This document shows, piece by piece, positions 45,553-54,425 of a stretch of 64,000 bases of DNA. The position numbers were made by a program, and so were the translations under genes. Positions within the stretch are counted from its first letter, which is position 1; every line of letters starts with the position of its first letter. The notes under the pieces were generated by a model. It was given only the letters and a program-made list of their open reading frames with translations, was not told where the DNA came from and made no database searches. Source of the stretch: Bacillus suaedaesalsae (GTDB lineage: Bacteria; Bacillota; Bacilli; Bacillales; SA4); NCBI RefSeq assembly GCF_016890225.1, contig NZ_JAFELM010000045.1:62001-126000 (forward strand). The letters run 5' to 3'.

Positions 45553-47169
45553 TTACACTTTTGTCTCAGATTGATCTATCGGCACTTGAATTTCCGTACC
45601 TTTTACAATAAACTCCAATTCCTTCTTAACACCATACCAATTTTTATTGGTATGTGCTGCGACCCAAATTTCGTTATCGATTTGCTTAATCCAAATACGA
45701 CGATGATTCCAATACATTCCTTGAATTACACCTATCATAAAGATTGCACCACCTACTCCTAAAATCCAGAGAGTATGGTCTTTACGAACAGTAAGACCGG
45801 AAACATTTTGAGTTTCAATTCCTGCAAACTGAATCTTATATTGATTTTCTCCAAGAGGTTCACTATTCTCTCTAATTGCTACAAAGCTAACTTCTCCATC
45901 CGGAGTATCAGGTGTGAACATTTTAAAGAAGAATGCTGGGTTATTAGGCACCTTAGATTTAGATGCAGGAACTCCTTCTTCATCAAAATAAAAATCCGAA
46001 AAATAACTTAATACTTCTACACGATAGCCATTTCCTAAGTCATATTGATCACTTGGATTAAACAAATCTACTGTAAATGTACCGAAACCTGTCTCACTTG
46101 CTTTGTTCACTAAGTTAAAGCTCATTGTTCTTAGTTCGTTAAGTTTATAATCTACTTGATAGAGTGCATATCCTTCGTGCTTTAAAGGTTCATTTACACG
46201 AATAGGATGTGTTTTTACTTCTTTCAGCTCTGGTTCTTCGCCTGGAACATACTCTCCTTGGCGTTCATATAGAATCGAATCAGTTTGATAGTTTTTAACA
46301 ACGGATCCTGTACGTTCCAACGCCTCATTAAACACTTCTGGATCCTTCTCTTTATCATACACTTCTAAAATAAAAGCTTCACTCTTTAAGTAATACATTC
46401 CCTCTGTGCCAGGAATTTGTTTCGTCTCTCCTTCTCTGATCCATAGTACCTCATCTGTGTACATAGCTGGTACAGCGCGGAGCATTGCCCCAATTAAGAA
46501 GATAATCAGTCCGATATGGTTAACATAAGGACCCCAACGAGAAAAACGATTTTTTTCAGCAAATAAGTGACCATTTTCTTTACGTACTTTATATCTACGC
46601 TGAATCAAGTTTGCTTCAGCTGTCGCAAAGTTTTGATTCATTTGCTGACTAGTTGATACTCCAAAAAGCTTTTGACGCTTCATAAACCCTTCATGGCGAA
46701 TGACACCTTGTTTTTTCAACGCACGATAAAGGGGAACTACACGGTCAATCGAACAAATGACTAATGATATTCCTATACTCGCTACTAACAACAAATACCA
46801 CCAGGAAGCATATAAATCATGAAAGCCTAGTAAATAATATAACTTTCCTGTCCAGCCATATGTAGCCTCATAATATTCTGAAGGACTAACTGTCGGTGGT
46901 ATGTACATATGCTGGGGATAAATTGTCCCAAAAGCTGATGCTATGAGTGTAATAATAATTAGCCAAACACCAACTTTAACCGAAGAGAAGAAATTCCAAA
47001 TTCTGTCAATAATCGATTTTTTGTAAACTTGCGAACGTCTCGCACTTCCGTCATACCGCATATCTACTAATTTTTGATCCATTACGTCTCCAATTGGTTT
47101 ACCACATGATTCACACAGTACGGTTCCATTCGGATTAATATGACCACACTCACATTTAACGTCTTTCAT
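45553..47169 (-). CDS. resB: Cytochrome c biogenesis protein ResB
   Basis: A 538-residue membrane protein of cytochrome c maturation system II, partner of ResC in heme export and ligation. The N-terminus has a small zinc-ribbon-like motif (CECGHINPNGTVLCESCG, residues 5-22). It is followed by three membrane helices (about 64-84, 120-140, 210-230), a large outer domain and a last helix near 480. It follows resA by 19 bases and precedes resC by 15, forming the resABC unit. Confidence 0.94.
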   Translation of the reverse strand: MKDVKCECGHINPNGTVLCESCGKPIGDVMDQKLVDMRYDGSARRSQVYKKSIIDRIWNFFSSVKVGVWLIIITLIASAFGTIYPQHMYIPPTVSPSEYYEATYGWTGKLYYLLGFHDLYASWWYLLLVASIGISLVICSIDRVVPLYRALKKQGVIRHEGFMKRQKLFGVSTSQQMNQNFATAEANLIQRRYKVRKENGHLFAEKNRFSRWGPYVNHIGLIIFLIGAMLRAVPAMYTDEVLWIREGETKQIPGTEGMYYLKSEAFILEVYDKEKDPEVFNEALERTGSVVKNYQTDSILYERQGEYVPGEEPELKEVKTHPIRVNEPLKHEGYALYQVDYKLNELRTMSFNLVNKASETGFGTFTVDLFNPSDQYDLGNGYRVEVLSYFSDFYFDEEGVPASKSKVPNNPAFFFKMFTPDTPDGEVSFVAIRENSEPLGENQYKIQFAGIETQNVSGLTVRKDHTLWILGVGGAIFMIGVIQGMYWNHRRIWIKQIDNEIWVAAHTNKNWYGVKKELEFIVKGTEIQVPIDQSETKV

Positions 47170-47188
47170 TCTTTCACCTACTTGTATC

Positions 47189-47710
47189 CTATGGCTTGAT
47201 CATATTCATATAATCATGCACCATTTTTTCTGTCATAGAACCTGTGATGATCTTGACTACTTCTCCATCTTTGTCAATCAAAAACGTCGTTGGAATCGGA
47301 CCCACGCCGTATTCATGCATGACCTGCAGTCCTTTATCAACCGGCACTGGGAATGTTAGCCCGTGTCTGTCTACAAATTTTTGTATCACAAGCGTAGGTT
47401 CATCAACATTGAGTGCTAGTACTTCTACACCTTGATCTTTAAAATATTTATATTGGTTTTTCATGTACGGCATTTCCGCTTCACACGGCTTACAGTATGT
47501 CCCCCAAAAATTAAGGAAAACTCCCTTACCTCTGTAGTCTTCTAACTCAAACTTATTCCCTTCAAGATCCTGGAGAATAAAGTTCGGTGCTGTACTACCA
47601 ACACGTACTCTCTCTCTTTCAGTGAAGAAGTTAATATACAACGTATAGACTGTAGCACCTGCTAGCAGTATTAATATACTCGTGCGTAACCAAAGCCTCT
47701 TTTGTTTCAT
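47189..47710 (-). CDS. resA: Thiol-disulfide oxidoreductase ResA
   Basis: A 173-residue membrane-tethered thioredoxin-like protein that reduces the heme-binding CxxCH motif of apocytochromes c before heme attachment. It has an N-terminal anchor (8-27) and the active-site CKPC (Cys73/Cys76) inside FWGTYCKPCEAEMPY. The cis-Pro segment GPIPTTFLI lies near 147. The Glu near the active site typical of ResA is in the CEAEM segment. AAGGAG precedes the ATG. It is the first gene of resABC. Confidence 0.94.
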   Translation of the reverse strand: MKQKRLWLRTSILILLAGATVYTLYINFFTERERVRVGSTAPNFILQDLEGNKFELEDYRGKGVFLNFWGTYCKPCEAEMPYMKNQYKYFKDQGVEVLALNVDEPTLVIQKFVDRHGLTFPVPVDKGLQVMHEYGVGPIPTTFLIDKDGEVVKIITGSMTEKMVHDYMNMIKP

Positions 47711-47856
47711 AAGCTCTCTCTCCTTGTTTGTTGGAAGAAAAGAACAGTATTTTCACCATTCCTATATAGTCATACCCTATTATTATAGCATCCTAAAATG
47801 ATGCTACAAAAATAAGAATATGAATCTTATGTGACATTCTTAGTCGTGTTAACCTT

Positions 47857-48582
47857 TTATTTACTAGCTTGAGATTGAGCACGTAGTTGCTTTACTTCAT
47901 GAGGAGTTAATTCTCTTGATTCACCTGGCTTAAGCCCATGAACCGTTAAAAAGCCATAACGTTCACGTTTTAGCTTCATTACTGGACATCCAATTGCCTC
48001 AAACATCCTTCTCACTTGTCTATTACGGCCTTCATGGATGATGATTTGTATAATTGATGTGTTTTTCTTTTTATCTAAAGTTATTAATTTTGTTTTAGCC
48101 GGTGCGGTTAAGCCATCTTCAAGACGGATTCCTCTGTCTAATAGCTTTAACTGCTCTCTAGTTGGAATTCCTTTTACTTTCGCAATATACACCTTATCTA
48201 CTTCGTGCTTTGGATGCATAAGGAGATTAGCAAAATCTCCGTCATTCGTTAATAGAAGTACACCAGATGTATCATAATCTAAGCGTCCAATTGGATAGAT
48301 ACGTTCTTTTATTAAAGGAAAAAAATCTGTAACAACCTTTCTTCCTTTATCATCAGAAACGGCTGATATCACGCCTGTTGGCTTATATAATAAGAAATAT
48401 ACTGGCTCTTCTCTTTCAAGAGGAATACCATTTACTTCAATCTTGTTATTAGAAGAAACTTTAGTTCCAAGTTCTTTAACTACCTTTCCATCCACTGTCA
48501 CTCTTCCTTCAAGTATAAGCTCTTCAGCCTTTCTTCTCGATGCAACACCTGCTTGTGCAATTACCTTTTGTAAACGTTCCAT
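47857..48582 (-). CDS. rluB: Pseudouridine synthase RluB
   Basis: Makes a pseudouridine in helix 89-93 region of 23S rRNA (RsuA/RluB family). The 241-residue protein has an N-terminal S4 domain (1-60, MERLQKVIAQAGVASRRKAEELI) and the catalytic Asp in GRLDYDTSGVLLLTNDG near residue 105. GAGGTG lies upstream of the ATG. It sits between resA and spmB, as in B. subtilis, without an obvious terminator before resA. Confidence 0.94.
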   Translation of the reverse strand: MERLQKVIAQAGVASRRKAEELILEGRVTVDGKVVKELGTKVSSNNKIEVNGIPLEREEPVYFLLYKPTGVISAVSDDKGRKVVTDFFPLIKERIYPIGRLDYDTSGVLLLTNDGDFANLLMHPKHEVDKVYIAKVKGIPTREQLKLLDRGIRLEDGLTAPAKTKLITLDKKKNTSIIQIIIHEGRNRQVRRMFEAIGCPVMKLKRERYGFLTVHGLKPGESRELTPHEVKQLRAQSQASK

Positions 48583-48655
48583 TTCTTTTTCACCTCACAC
48601 TACATATTATCTTGTCCACACTTAATACACAAGAATCATATTTTGGGACAGAAAA

Positions 48656-48679
48656 AAGCCCGTGAGGAATCACGAGCTT
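48656..48679 (-). terminator. Terminator of dacB-spmA-spmB
   Basis: AAGCTCGTGA pairs with TCACGGGCTT, followed by T residues on the minus strand, 14 bases after the spmB stop. Confidence 0.85.
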
Positions 48680-48693
48680 GAATAACGATCAAA

Positions 48694-49224
48694 TTATGCA
48701 AAGACTAATGTACAAACAACAATTGCAGCTACGATTCCAACTACATCTGCAAGTAAACCAATTTTCAGGGCATCTCCCATTTTTTTTATGCCAACTGCAC
48801 CAAAATAAACAGTTAATACGTAAAATGTTGTGTCTGTACTTCCTTGTAGAGTAGATGCAAGCCTACCGATAAAAGAATCTGGTCCGTAGGTACTTATTAT
48901 ATCACTCGTCATCCCTAGAGCAGCAGTTCCAGAGATTGGCCTGATTAGAGCTAAAGGTACAATATCTACTGGGACACCAATCATGTCAAAGAAAGGCTTG
49001 ATCAATCCAGTAAAAAATTCCATTGCCCCAGATGCACGAAAGATGGATATGGCTACTAACATCCCTACTAAATAAGGAATGATTGAAAAAGCAATTGTAA
49101 TTCCCTCTTTTCCACCTTCAACAAAGCTCTCATAAGTAGGTACTTTTTTGATTGTTCCATAAACGAGTACAAAGCCTATAATAATAGGGATTAACCATAA
49201 CGATATAGCTGATATAATAGTCAT
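48694..49224 (-). CDS. spmB: Spore maturation protein SpmB
   Basis: A 176-residue membrane protein with a nucleoside-recognition (Gate) domain, needed with SpmA for dehydration of the spore core. About five membrane helices are present and the Gate-type core is near residues 40-140. It overlaps spmA by four bases. Last gene of the dacB-spmAB operon. Confidence 0.93.
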   Translation of the reverse strand: MTIISAISLWLIPIIIGFVLVYGTIKKVPTYESFVEGGKEGITIAFSIIPYLVGMLVAISIFRASGAMEFFTGLIKPFFDMIGVPVDIVPLALIRPISGTAALGMTSDIISTYGPDSFIGRLASTLQGSTDTTFYVLTVYFGAVGIKKMGDALKIGLLADVVGIVAAIVVCTLVFA

Positions 49225-49820
49225 TTACGATTATCCCCTTTCTTTGTTCTCTTATGATAATAATAGCGGTCAATCATTACGGCTCCAATCGTTGAGAGAA
49301 ACGTAGCAATAAGGGTTGTTCCAACAATTTCTGTTGGGCTTGCGGAATCATATTGCATTCGAATCGCAATAACCGTCGTTGGAATGAGTGTTAAACTAGA
49401 TGTATTTATCGCTAGAAAGGTAATCATGGATCGACTAGCAGAATCTTTGCCACCATTTAATTCCTTCAACTGTTCCATTGCCTTAATCCCCATAGGAGTT
49501 GCCGCATTACCTAAACCAAACATATTGGCAATCATATTGGACAAAATATACCCCATTGCTGGATGATTATTTGGCACTTCAGGAAATAATCTACTCACAA
49601 TCGGCCTAAACAATTTAGCAAGCGCCTCTAATAATCCTGCATTTTGAGCAATTCTCATTAAACCAAGCCAAAAGACAAGGATACTAATAAGTCCGATACA
49701 AATCGTAACAGCTTCCGCTGCTCCAGTGAACACAGCCTCATTTATTTGTTTCATCGTTCCGTTAATCATCGCGAAAATGATTCCTATAATCGCTAAACCA
49801 ACCCAAATGATATTAACCAT
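49221..49820 (-). CDS. spmA: Spore maturation protein SpmA
   Basis: A 199-residue membrane protein paired with SpmB, both with Gate domains. SpmA and SpmB act together in spore core dehydration and heat resistance. The segment MIANMFGLGNAATPMGIKAM near residue 95-115 is the conserved family core. It overlaps dacB by eight bases and spmB by four, so all three are translationally coupled. Confidence 0.93.
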   Translation of the reverse strand: MVNIIWVGLAIIGIIFAMINGTMKQINEAVFTGAAEAVTICIGLISILVFWLGLMRIAQNAGLLEALAKLFRPIVSRLFPEVPNNHPAMGYILSNMIANMFGLGNAATPMGIKAMEQLKELNGGKDSASRSMITFLAINTSSLTLIPTTVIAIRMQYDSASPTEIVGTTLIATFLSTIGAVMIDRYYYHKRTKKGDNRK

Positions 49821-50967
49821 GGCTGGCTAAACCCATAAACGTAAAGAATAGGTTTTTAAATATATCCAGGAACGATTCCTTTGGAGGTGGCATATTTTCT
49901 GTTTCAAAGAAGATAGACTGTTCCCCTATAACGGAGTCACCTAAATATATGAATGCTTTTCCAACTGGTACCGGTATATCTTCTGGAGATTTCCATGATT
50001 CTTTGGCTGTTAATAAATTTATTTTCACCTTAAATTTACTCTCTTCACCCTTTAAAACCGGATATGAGAAGTCATGATTGTAATACACTTTATTTTTATA
50101 AAACGGATCTTTAATTTTCGAAATTACTCCTTTATCCAACACTTTAACAAGCTCGTAGTTTTTAAAGGTGTAATCAAACATTGCAATGTGATCATTCCAG
50201 TCACCTGGTGCATTTAATGTAACTGCGATTAAATTCATTCCATCTTTTGAAGCAGTCGATACTAACGTACGTTTTGCACGTTTCGTGTATCCTGTTTTCC
50301 CACCAGTTGAATATTTATATAACCCTGTTACAAGTTTGTTTTTGTTTTTCCAAACACGATCCCACTTCCCTTCTGGATGTGGAGCCCTATGCACTTTCGT
50401 CCCTGCAATTTCTTCGTACTCTTTATTCAGCATCGCATATCTAGTGAGAATCGCCATGTCATATGCTGATGAATAATGATCTTCATGTGTATCAAGACCG
50501 TGTGGATTTCGGAAATTTGTGTTCTTCATTCCTATTTCTTCAGCCTTTTGATTCATCAAATAAGAAAAACCTTCAACACTGCCACCAACGTGTTCAGCAA
50601 TTGCAACAGCAGAATCATTACCAGATCTCAGCATTAATCCATACACGAGGTCACGAAGCTTAATTTTCTCACCGGCAATTAAGTATAAAGAAGATCCCTC
50701 TGTTCCCTCTGCATTTTTACTTACTGTAACGGTCTCATCCATTTTTCCTGACTCTACTGCAAGAATAGCGGTCATGATTTTCGTAATACTTGCAATTCTT
50801 CTTTTTTCATGTTCATGTTTCCCAAATATTACTCTTCCTGACTCTTGTTCAATTAATACTGCTGCATTTGCACTTACACCTGGTGCTGCCATCGCTTTGT
50901 TTGCTGGTATGATTGATATTAAAATTGTCATAAGCAGTATGTATATGAGCGATGATTGTATCCTCAT
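49813..50967 (-). CDS. dacB: D-alanyl-D-alanine carboxypeptidase DacB (sporulation PBP5*)
   Basis: A 384-residue low-molecular-weight penicillin-binding protein that trims cortex peptide side chains and so controls cross-linking during sporulation. Signal peptide 1-27 (AMA). The active-site motifs are complete: SITK at 60-63, SGN near 117 and KTG near 212. The C-terminal domain ends in an amphipathic tail (FLDIFKNLFFTFMG) that probably binds the membrane. It is first in the dacB-spmA-spmB operon. Confidence 0.95.
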   Translation of the reverse strand: MRIQSSLIYILLMTILISIIPANKAMAAPGVSANAAVLIEQESGRVIFGKHEHEKRRIASITKIMTAILAVESGKMDETVTVSKNAEGTEGSSLYLIAGEKIKLRDLVYGLMLRSGNDSAVAIAEHVGGSVEGFSYLMNQKAEEIGMKNTNFRNPHGLDTHEDHYSSAYDMAILTRYAMLNKEYEEIAGTKVHRAPHPEGKWDRVWKNKNKLVTGLYKYSTGGKTGYTKRAKRTLVSTASKDGMNLIAVTLNAPGDWNDHIAMFDYTFKNYELVKVLDKGVISKIKDPFYKNKVYYNHDFSYPVLKGEESKFKVKINLLTAKESWKSPEDIPVPVGKAFIYLGDSVIGEQSIFFETENMPPPKESFLDIFKNLFFTFMGLASHG

Positions 50968-51003
50968 TATGTATTCCCCCGCTTCTATTCCATGTTTTGT
51001 ACA

Positions 51004-51032
51004 AGTTTATGCACGACATGTCCACTTATGAA
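51004..51032 (-). promoter_or_regulatory. Candidate sigma-E promoter of dacB
   Basis: On the minus strand TTCATAAG (51025-51032), 13 bases, then CATAAACT (51004-51011). This fits the sigma-E pattern moderately, and dacB-spmAB is sigma-E dependent in B. subtilis. It lies about 40 bases before the start codon. Confidence 0.4.
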
Positions 51033-51259
51033 TGAAAAAAACATTTTCATCCTATTACTGGGGAGATTTTTTCTTTCTTTACTAAGGGCTCTTTTCGTAA
51101 ACATTTTTGATCTTGATTTAATTCTCACATCTTTATGGATCATTACAGGTGAAACATCCATTATCTTTGACGAAAAGATGCCCGAAAACCTTACTTATTA
51201 TGTGTTTCTAGATTTGTTCGATAAACAAAAATCTATGAGAAAACAGCCTTAATAAAGAA

Positions 51260-51400
51260 CTAAAGGCTCATGGCGCACCGTTTAGCTTCATGCACAGCAA
51301 ATGTTCCGGAGAGAATAAAATGGAGCACTTCCATTTTCCTCCCTCCTGGTTATTTGACATCAGGTGGGCTTGGAGCTGGAACTGGATTCCAACGACCCAT
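51260..51400. other. Unexplained structured stretch between dacB and sod
   Basis: The only GC-rich part of a 500-base gap. It contains a perfect 8-base hairpin AAAATGGA / TCCATTTT (51317-51337) and a second stem TGGG-c-TTGGA / TCCAA-cga-CCCA (51365-51399). A 24-codon minus-strand frame (51260-51334) starts at an ATG after a strong AGGAGGGAGG site. I recognise no family. It may be a small RNA, a mini-gene or an interspersed repeat. The rest of the gap (50968-51259 and 51401-51468) shows only the dacB promoter area. Confidence 0.4.
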
Positions 51401-51468
51401 AAGTTATATTTTTTATCATTTCTTAATCAAATATAAAGCGATTGTTATCTGCCGCATACTATATTCCC

Positions 51469-52368
51469 TTAATAAGAATCCCACTTTAATTTATAGGCTA
51501 CCTCAAATCGATTCTCTACTTCCTCCCAATTAACGATGTTCCACCAATTGTTAATATACTTATCTTTGGCTGTTTTATATTGAAGATAATAGGCATGTTC
51601 CCATACATCTAAAACGAGTAATGGTATGGTGTCCCATTGGGTCATCAGTTGGTGTTTTTCAGTTTGTAGAATCTCTAACCGCTGAGCACGTGGTGACCAA
51701 ACTAATAATGACCAGCCTACACCTTCCACTTTTTTAGCCGCCTCTGTAAAGTGTTCTTTGAATTGATTAAAGCTACCAAAGTCTTTCTGAATTTGAGATG
51801 CTAATCCGCCACTTGGAAGTCCCCCGCCATTTGGCTTCATGACGTTCCAAAAAATCGTGTTTAAATAATGACCAGAACCGTGGAAAGCCGCTTCTCTCTC
51901 CCAGTGCTTTAATAAGTCATAATTACTGGTTGCACGCGATTTTTCCATCATCTTTTCAGCTTTGTTCAAACCGTCCACATAGCTTTTATGGTGTATATCA
52001 TGATGTAATCGCATTATTTCTTCAGAAATGTAAGGCTCTAACGCATTGTAAGGATAAGGTAAAGGCGGCAACGTATGTCCACCGATAGGAACACGTTTAT
52101 GTGTTTTTATTCTTTCACTTCCTAGATCAAAAACAATTTGTGAGAAGGAAAAAATCTCATTTGCTGTTCTTTGACATTCTGAAACTTCTTCTACCGTAAT
52201 TGGTCGATTTGTTACAACATCTTCTAACTTGTTTAAAAAAACAATAAGTTCCGTATGAAGATGTTTTTCATCCTCAGATCTCAAGCCATCTCGTTCTAAA
52301 ATAGATAATACGGAAGTCACCCAGTTACTTACATCGTATAAGTACTTTTCAATCCCTTTGATATCCAT
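51469..52368 (-). CDS. Fe/Mn superoxide dismutase with N-terminal extension (SodF type)
   Basis: A 299-residue protein. The C-terminal ~205 residues form an iron/manganese superoxide dismutase with ligands in LHHDIHH (near residue 133), GSGHYLN (near 178), and LDVWEHAYY (Asp and His near 260). About 95 extra residues at the N-terminus form a helical domain unrelated to the enzyme. This is the layout of B. subtilis SodF. It has no signal peptide. GGAGGAGG precedes the ATG. It is divergent from the DUF2935 gene. Confidence 0.88.
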   Translation of the reverse strand: MDIKGIEKYLYDVSNWVTSVLSILERDGLRSEDEKHLHTELIVFLNKLEDVVTNRPITVEEVSECQRTANEIFSFSQIVFDLGSERIKTHKRVPIGGHTLPPLPYPYNALEPYISEEIMRLHHDIHHKSYVDGLNKAEKMMEKSRATSNYDLLKHWEREAAFHGSGHYLNTIFWNVMKPNGGGLPSGGLASQIQKDFGSFNQFKEHFTEAAKKVEGVGWSLLVWSPRAQRLEILQTEKHQLMTQWDTIPLLVLDVWEHAYYLQYKTAKDKYINNWWNIVNWEEVENRFEVAYKLKWDSY

Positions 52369-52506
52369 CCTATTCCTCCTCCACTTTTATCACGCTTTTA
52401 TCGTATGAAGAAATAGGATGGTAAGTGCTTTTACCTATTGAAGATGTACATACATTTTCTGTCATCTTTACTCATAAGTATTATTGGAAGGAGGAGGGTT
52501 ACTCTC

Positions 52507-53316
52507 TTGAGAACATACAAAGACTCCGCGTTATTCGAGCTTCATTTTTGGTTACAGGTGCTTGGCGATCATGGTAGATTTTTAAGTGAATCATTAGCCC
52601 CGAAAGAAAAAGAATTTATTAACCAAGCAAATAATTTTACTCGTGCCTTTGACGAACTATTAATACGGTCCAAACGAAATGTAACGGATGAAGAACTTGC
52701 AAGATTACTTCAAGAAGCTTACCAATCAAGTTTAGAAATACGGAAACTGAAGTTAACCCTATTAGAGAAGTTACTGTTGAAAGAAGTAACAATTGCTTTA
52801 CCACCGACGTTTATAAACCACATGGTGAATGAAGTGGAAGAATTTATAAGATTATTAAAATACTATCTGGAAAATAAAGTACCACCTATTGAACATCCTC
52901 TCCATCATGATTTGCTATGGCTTATCGATGCTGCCGGTCATGCAGGAGCTATTAACGATCGACTGGATCATACAGAAAAAGATTTAAAATTAAAGAGTTC
53001 GATATTTACGAAACAGTTTGAAGAGTTCTATTTAAAAGCAATTGAAATGGCTGGTTATTTAAGGACAAATTTATCTACTTTTCCTGCTTTAGCTCGTTTC
53101 CATCATCAAATTGATTTAGAAATGACCATTTTTAAGGCGTTTTTACGTGAGATTGAAGAATTAGAATTATCTAAGCAAACGCTAAGTATATTATCCCCTT
53201 TAATGGCCGATCACATGGCAAGAGAAGAGTGCTATTACTTAACAAAATTAGCAGAGTCAACAGAGGTCGTAAGAGACCCGAATTGCGATCCAACGAAACC
53301 TAGAACAAAATCATAA
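52507..53316 (+). CDS. DUF2935 domain protein
   Basis: A 269-residue soluble, helical protein with two similar halves (about 8-125 and 140-262). Each has a Glu/His-containing first helix (FELHFWLQVLGDHGRF; DAAGHAGAINDRLDH) as in DUF2935, which looks like a duplicated four-helix, ferritin-like fold. The function is unknown. The start is a TTG at 52507, eight bases after AAGGAGGAGGG; the frame runs upstream through this site, so earlier starts are excluded. It is divergent from the sod gene with 138 bases between them. Confidence 0.78.
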   Translation: MRTYKDSALFELHFWLQVLGDHGRFLSESLAPKEKEFINQANNFTRAFDELLIRSKRNVTDEELARLLQEAYQSSLEIRKLKLTLLEKLLLKEVTIALPPTFINHMVNEVEEFIRLLKYYLENKVPPIEHPLHHDLLWLIDAAGHAGAINDRLDHTEKDLKLKSSIFTKQFEEFYLKAIEMAGYLRTNLSTFPALARFHHQIDLEMTIFKAFLREIEELELSKQTLSILSPLMADHMAREECYYLTKLAESTEVVRDPNCDPTKPRTKS

Positions 53317-53322
53317 GAAAAG

Positions 53323-53363
53323 AGGCTACCTAAAGTCAGGAATAGATGACTTTTGGGCAGCCT
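53323..53363 (+). terminator. Terminator of the DUF2935 gene
   Basis: AGGCTaCC-t-AAAGTCA pairs with TGACTTTtGGGcAGCCT, followed by TGTTTTT. It lies a few bases after the stop. Confidence 0.8.
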
Positions 53364-53376
53364 TGTTTTTCTAATA

Positions 53377-53610
53377 GGCTGTTTTCGCATACTTTGTTGC
53401 TATTTTTACAAAAAAAGAATTTATTTTAGGTCCGTTGATTTCCGCTTCAGGCACACGCTTTCCGCGGGGAGGGACGTGAGCCTCCTCGGCTTCGCCTGTG
53501 GGGTCTCACGATTCCCTCTATCTCCCGCAGGAGTCGAGTGCCTTCCGCTCCAATCAACTCAATGTTTTAGCAGAGCTATCCAAATAGCAACAATCTTTAC
53601 GAAAAGAGCC
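53377..53610. mobile_element. MITE-like element around repeat copy 2
   Basis: GGCTGTTTTCGCATACTTTG- (53377 onward, to TTGCTATTT at 53406) and the reverse complement of 53582-53610 (GGCTCTTTTCGTAAAGATTG-, then TTGCTATTT) agree in about 23 of 29 positions. They form imperfect terminal inverted repeats around the palindrome at 53434-53558. There is no open frame of its own and no transposase, so it would be a non-autonomous element. The rest of the gap up to ypuI (53611-53797) is AT-rich with nothing I can name. Confidence 0.55.
53434..53558. repeat. Palindromic intergenic repeat, copy 2
   Basis: A 125-base GC-rich palindrome-like unit with perfect outer arms GTTGATT (53434-53440) and AATCAAC (53552-53558), and inner GGCAC / GTGCC. 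It shares the CGCTTTCCGCGGGGAGG, GTGAGCCTCCTCGGCTTCGC and CCCGCAGGAGTCGAGTGCC blocks with other family members. Confidence 0.88.
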
Positions 53611-53797
53611 TTCTAATAAGTAATTTATTGTAATTTTATAAATGATCTCTGTGCCCTTCGGCTCCATTACTCTATGTAGTAGTTAGTAGAATACTATAAA
53701 AAAGTAGTACGAAAAGAAACAATTCAAAAAAAACGTCCTTTTTGATATTAATTCACCACAACCAAATAACCATTTTATTACAAAAACAACAAAAAAA

Positions 53798-53840
53798 GTT
53801 GACTCTAAAAGGTCGTCATTTAACGACCTTGTGAGTCAAC
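53798..53840 (-). terminator. Terminator of ypuI
   Basis: GTTGACTC pairs with GAGTCAAC outside an inner AGGTCG / CGACCT stem, with seven T residues following on the minus strand. Confidence 0.88.
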
Positions 53841-53896
53841 CTCTTTCTATTAAGCAACTTCACTTAAATTATTGTTTACAGAACATAAGCCTTCTA

Positions 53897-54385
53897 CTAT
53901 GACTGCATCATCTTTGTACGATAATCTGTCTCGTAATATTCTAATTCTTCACGAACCGCCTGGAATCGTCCTTCTAGCTTTGAGAATAGATTCTTTACTG
54001 ATTCTGGAGTTTCTTCTTTAAATTTTATTGCATTTTTACCTGTATAGGCCGAGCGACTATTTTCAAACCATGTATCATTTTTCGGAGAGAAAAACTCTTC
54101 AATGCATTGATGATAAATTTTATAAAGCGTCTGTTCTGCTGTTGACTTACGGAATGTAGAATTACGCATAATAACAGAACAAGCATCAAGTCCTTCTGAA
54201 CAAAACACTTCTAAACGACGAAGACCTGATAGCAGTTGTTTATAATATTCTTCATTTTCCTCTAATCCTTCTTTTTTCATAGATGATAGAGTCGCTTCGT
54301 TTAGATAATCAGAGATTAGGAAGACCGTTTCTTTTAAAAATCCTTCTACTTGTTGGACCTGAGTTTGGACGATATCATTCCCCAT
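53897..54385 (-). CDS. ypuI: YpuI family protein (DUF3907)
   Basis: A 162-residue soluble helical protein that starts MGNDIVQTQVQQVEGFLKETV, as in YpuI. The family is found in Bacillus and has no known function. GGGAGGAG lies eight bases before the ATG. It is about 40 bases downstream of the unrecognised 139-residue gene and ends at a strong terminator, so it probably closes the scpA-scpB unit. The B. subtilis order dacB-ypuI-scpB is kept apart from the sod/DUF2935 insertion. Confidence 0.82.
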   Translation of the reverse strand: MGNDIVQTQVQQVEGFLKETVFLISDYLNEATLSSMKKEGLEENEEYYKQLLSGLRRLEVFCSEGLDACSVIMRNSTFRKSTAEQTLYKIYHQCIEEFFSPKNDTWFENSRSAYTGKNAIKFKEETPESVKNLFSKLEGRFQAVREELEYYETDYRTKMMQS

Positions 54386-54425
54386 GTTGTTCTCCTCCCG
54401 AATATCTACTTATCAATATGTATGT

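Noticed and set aside
50956-51252. 98-codon plus-strand frame upstream of dacB
   Set aside because: It overlaps the dacB start and promoter region in antisense and shows no ribosome binding site or recognisable domain.
51270-51533. 87-codon plus-strand frame over the structured stretch before sod
   Set aside because: No ribosome binding site and it runs into the sod gene in antisense. I treat the DNA itself, not this frame, as the interesting object.
53353-53616. 87-codon plus-strand frame through repeat copy 2
   Set aside because: Same repeat translation (RHTLSAGRDVSLLGF...), without ribosome binding site and crossing the DUF2935 terminator.
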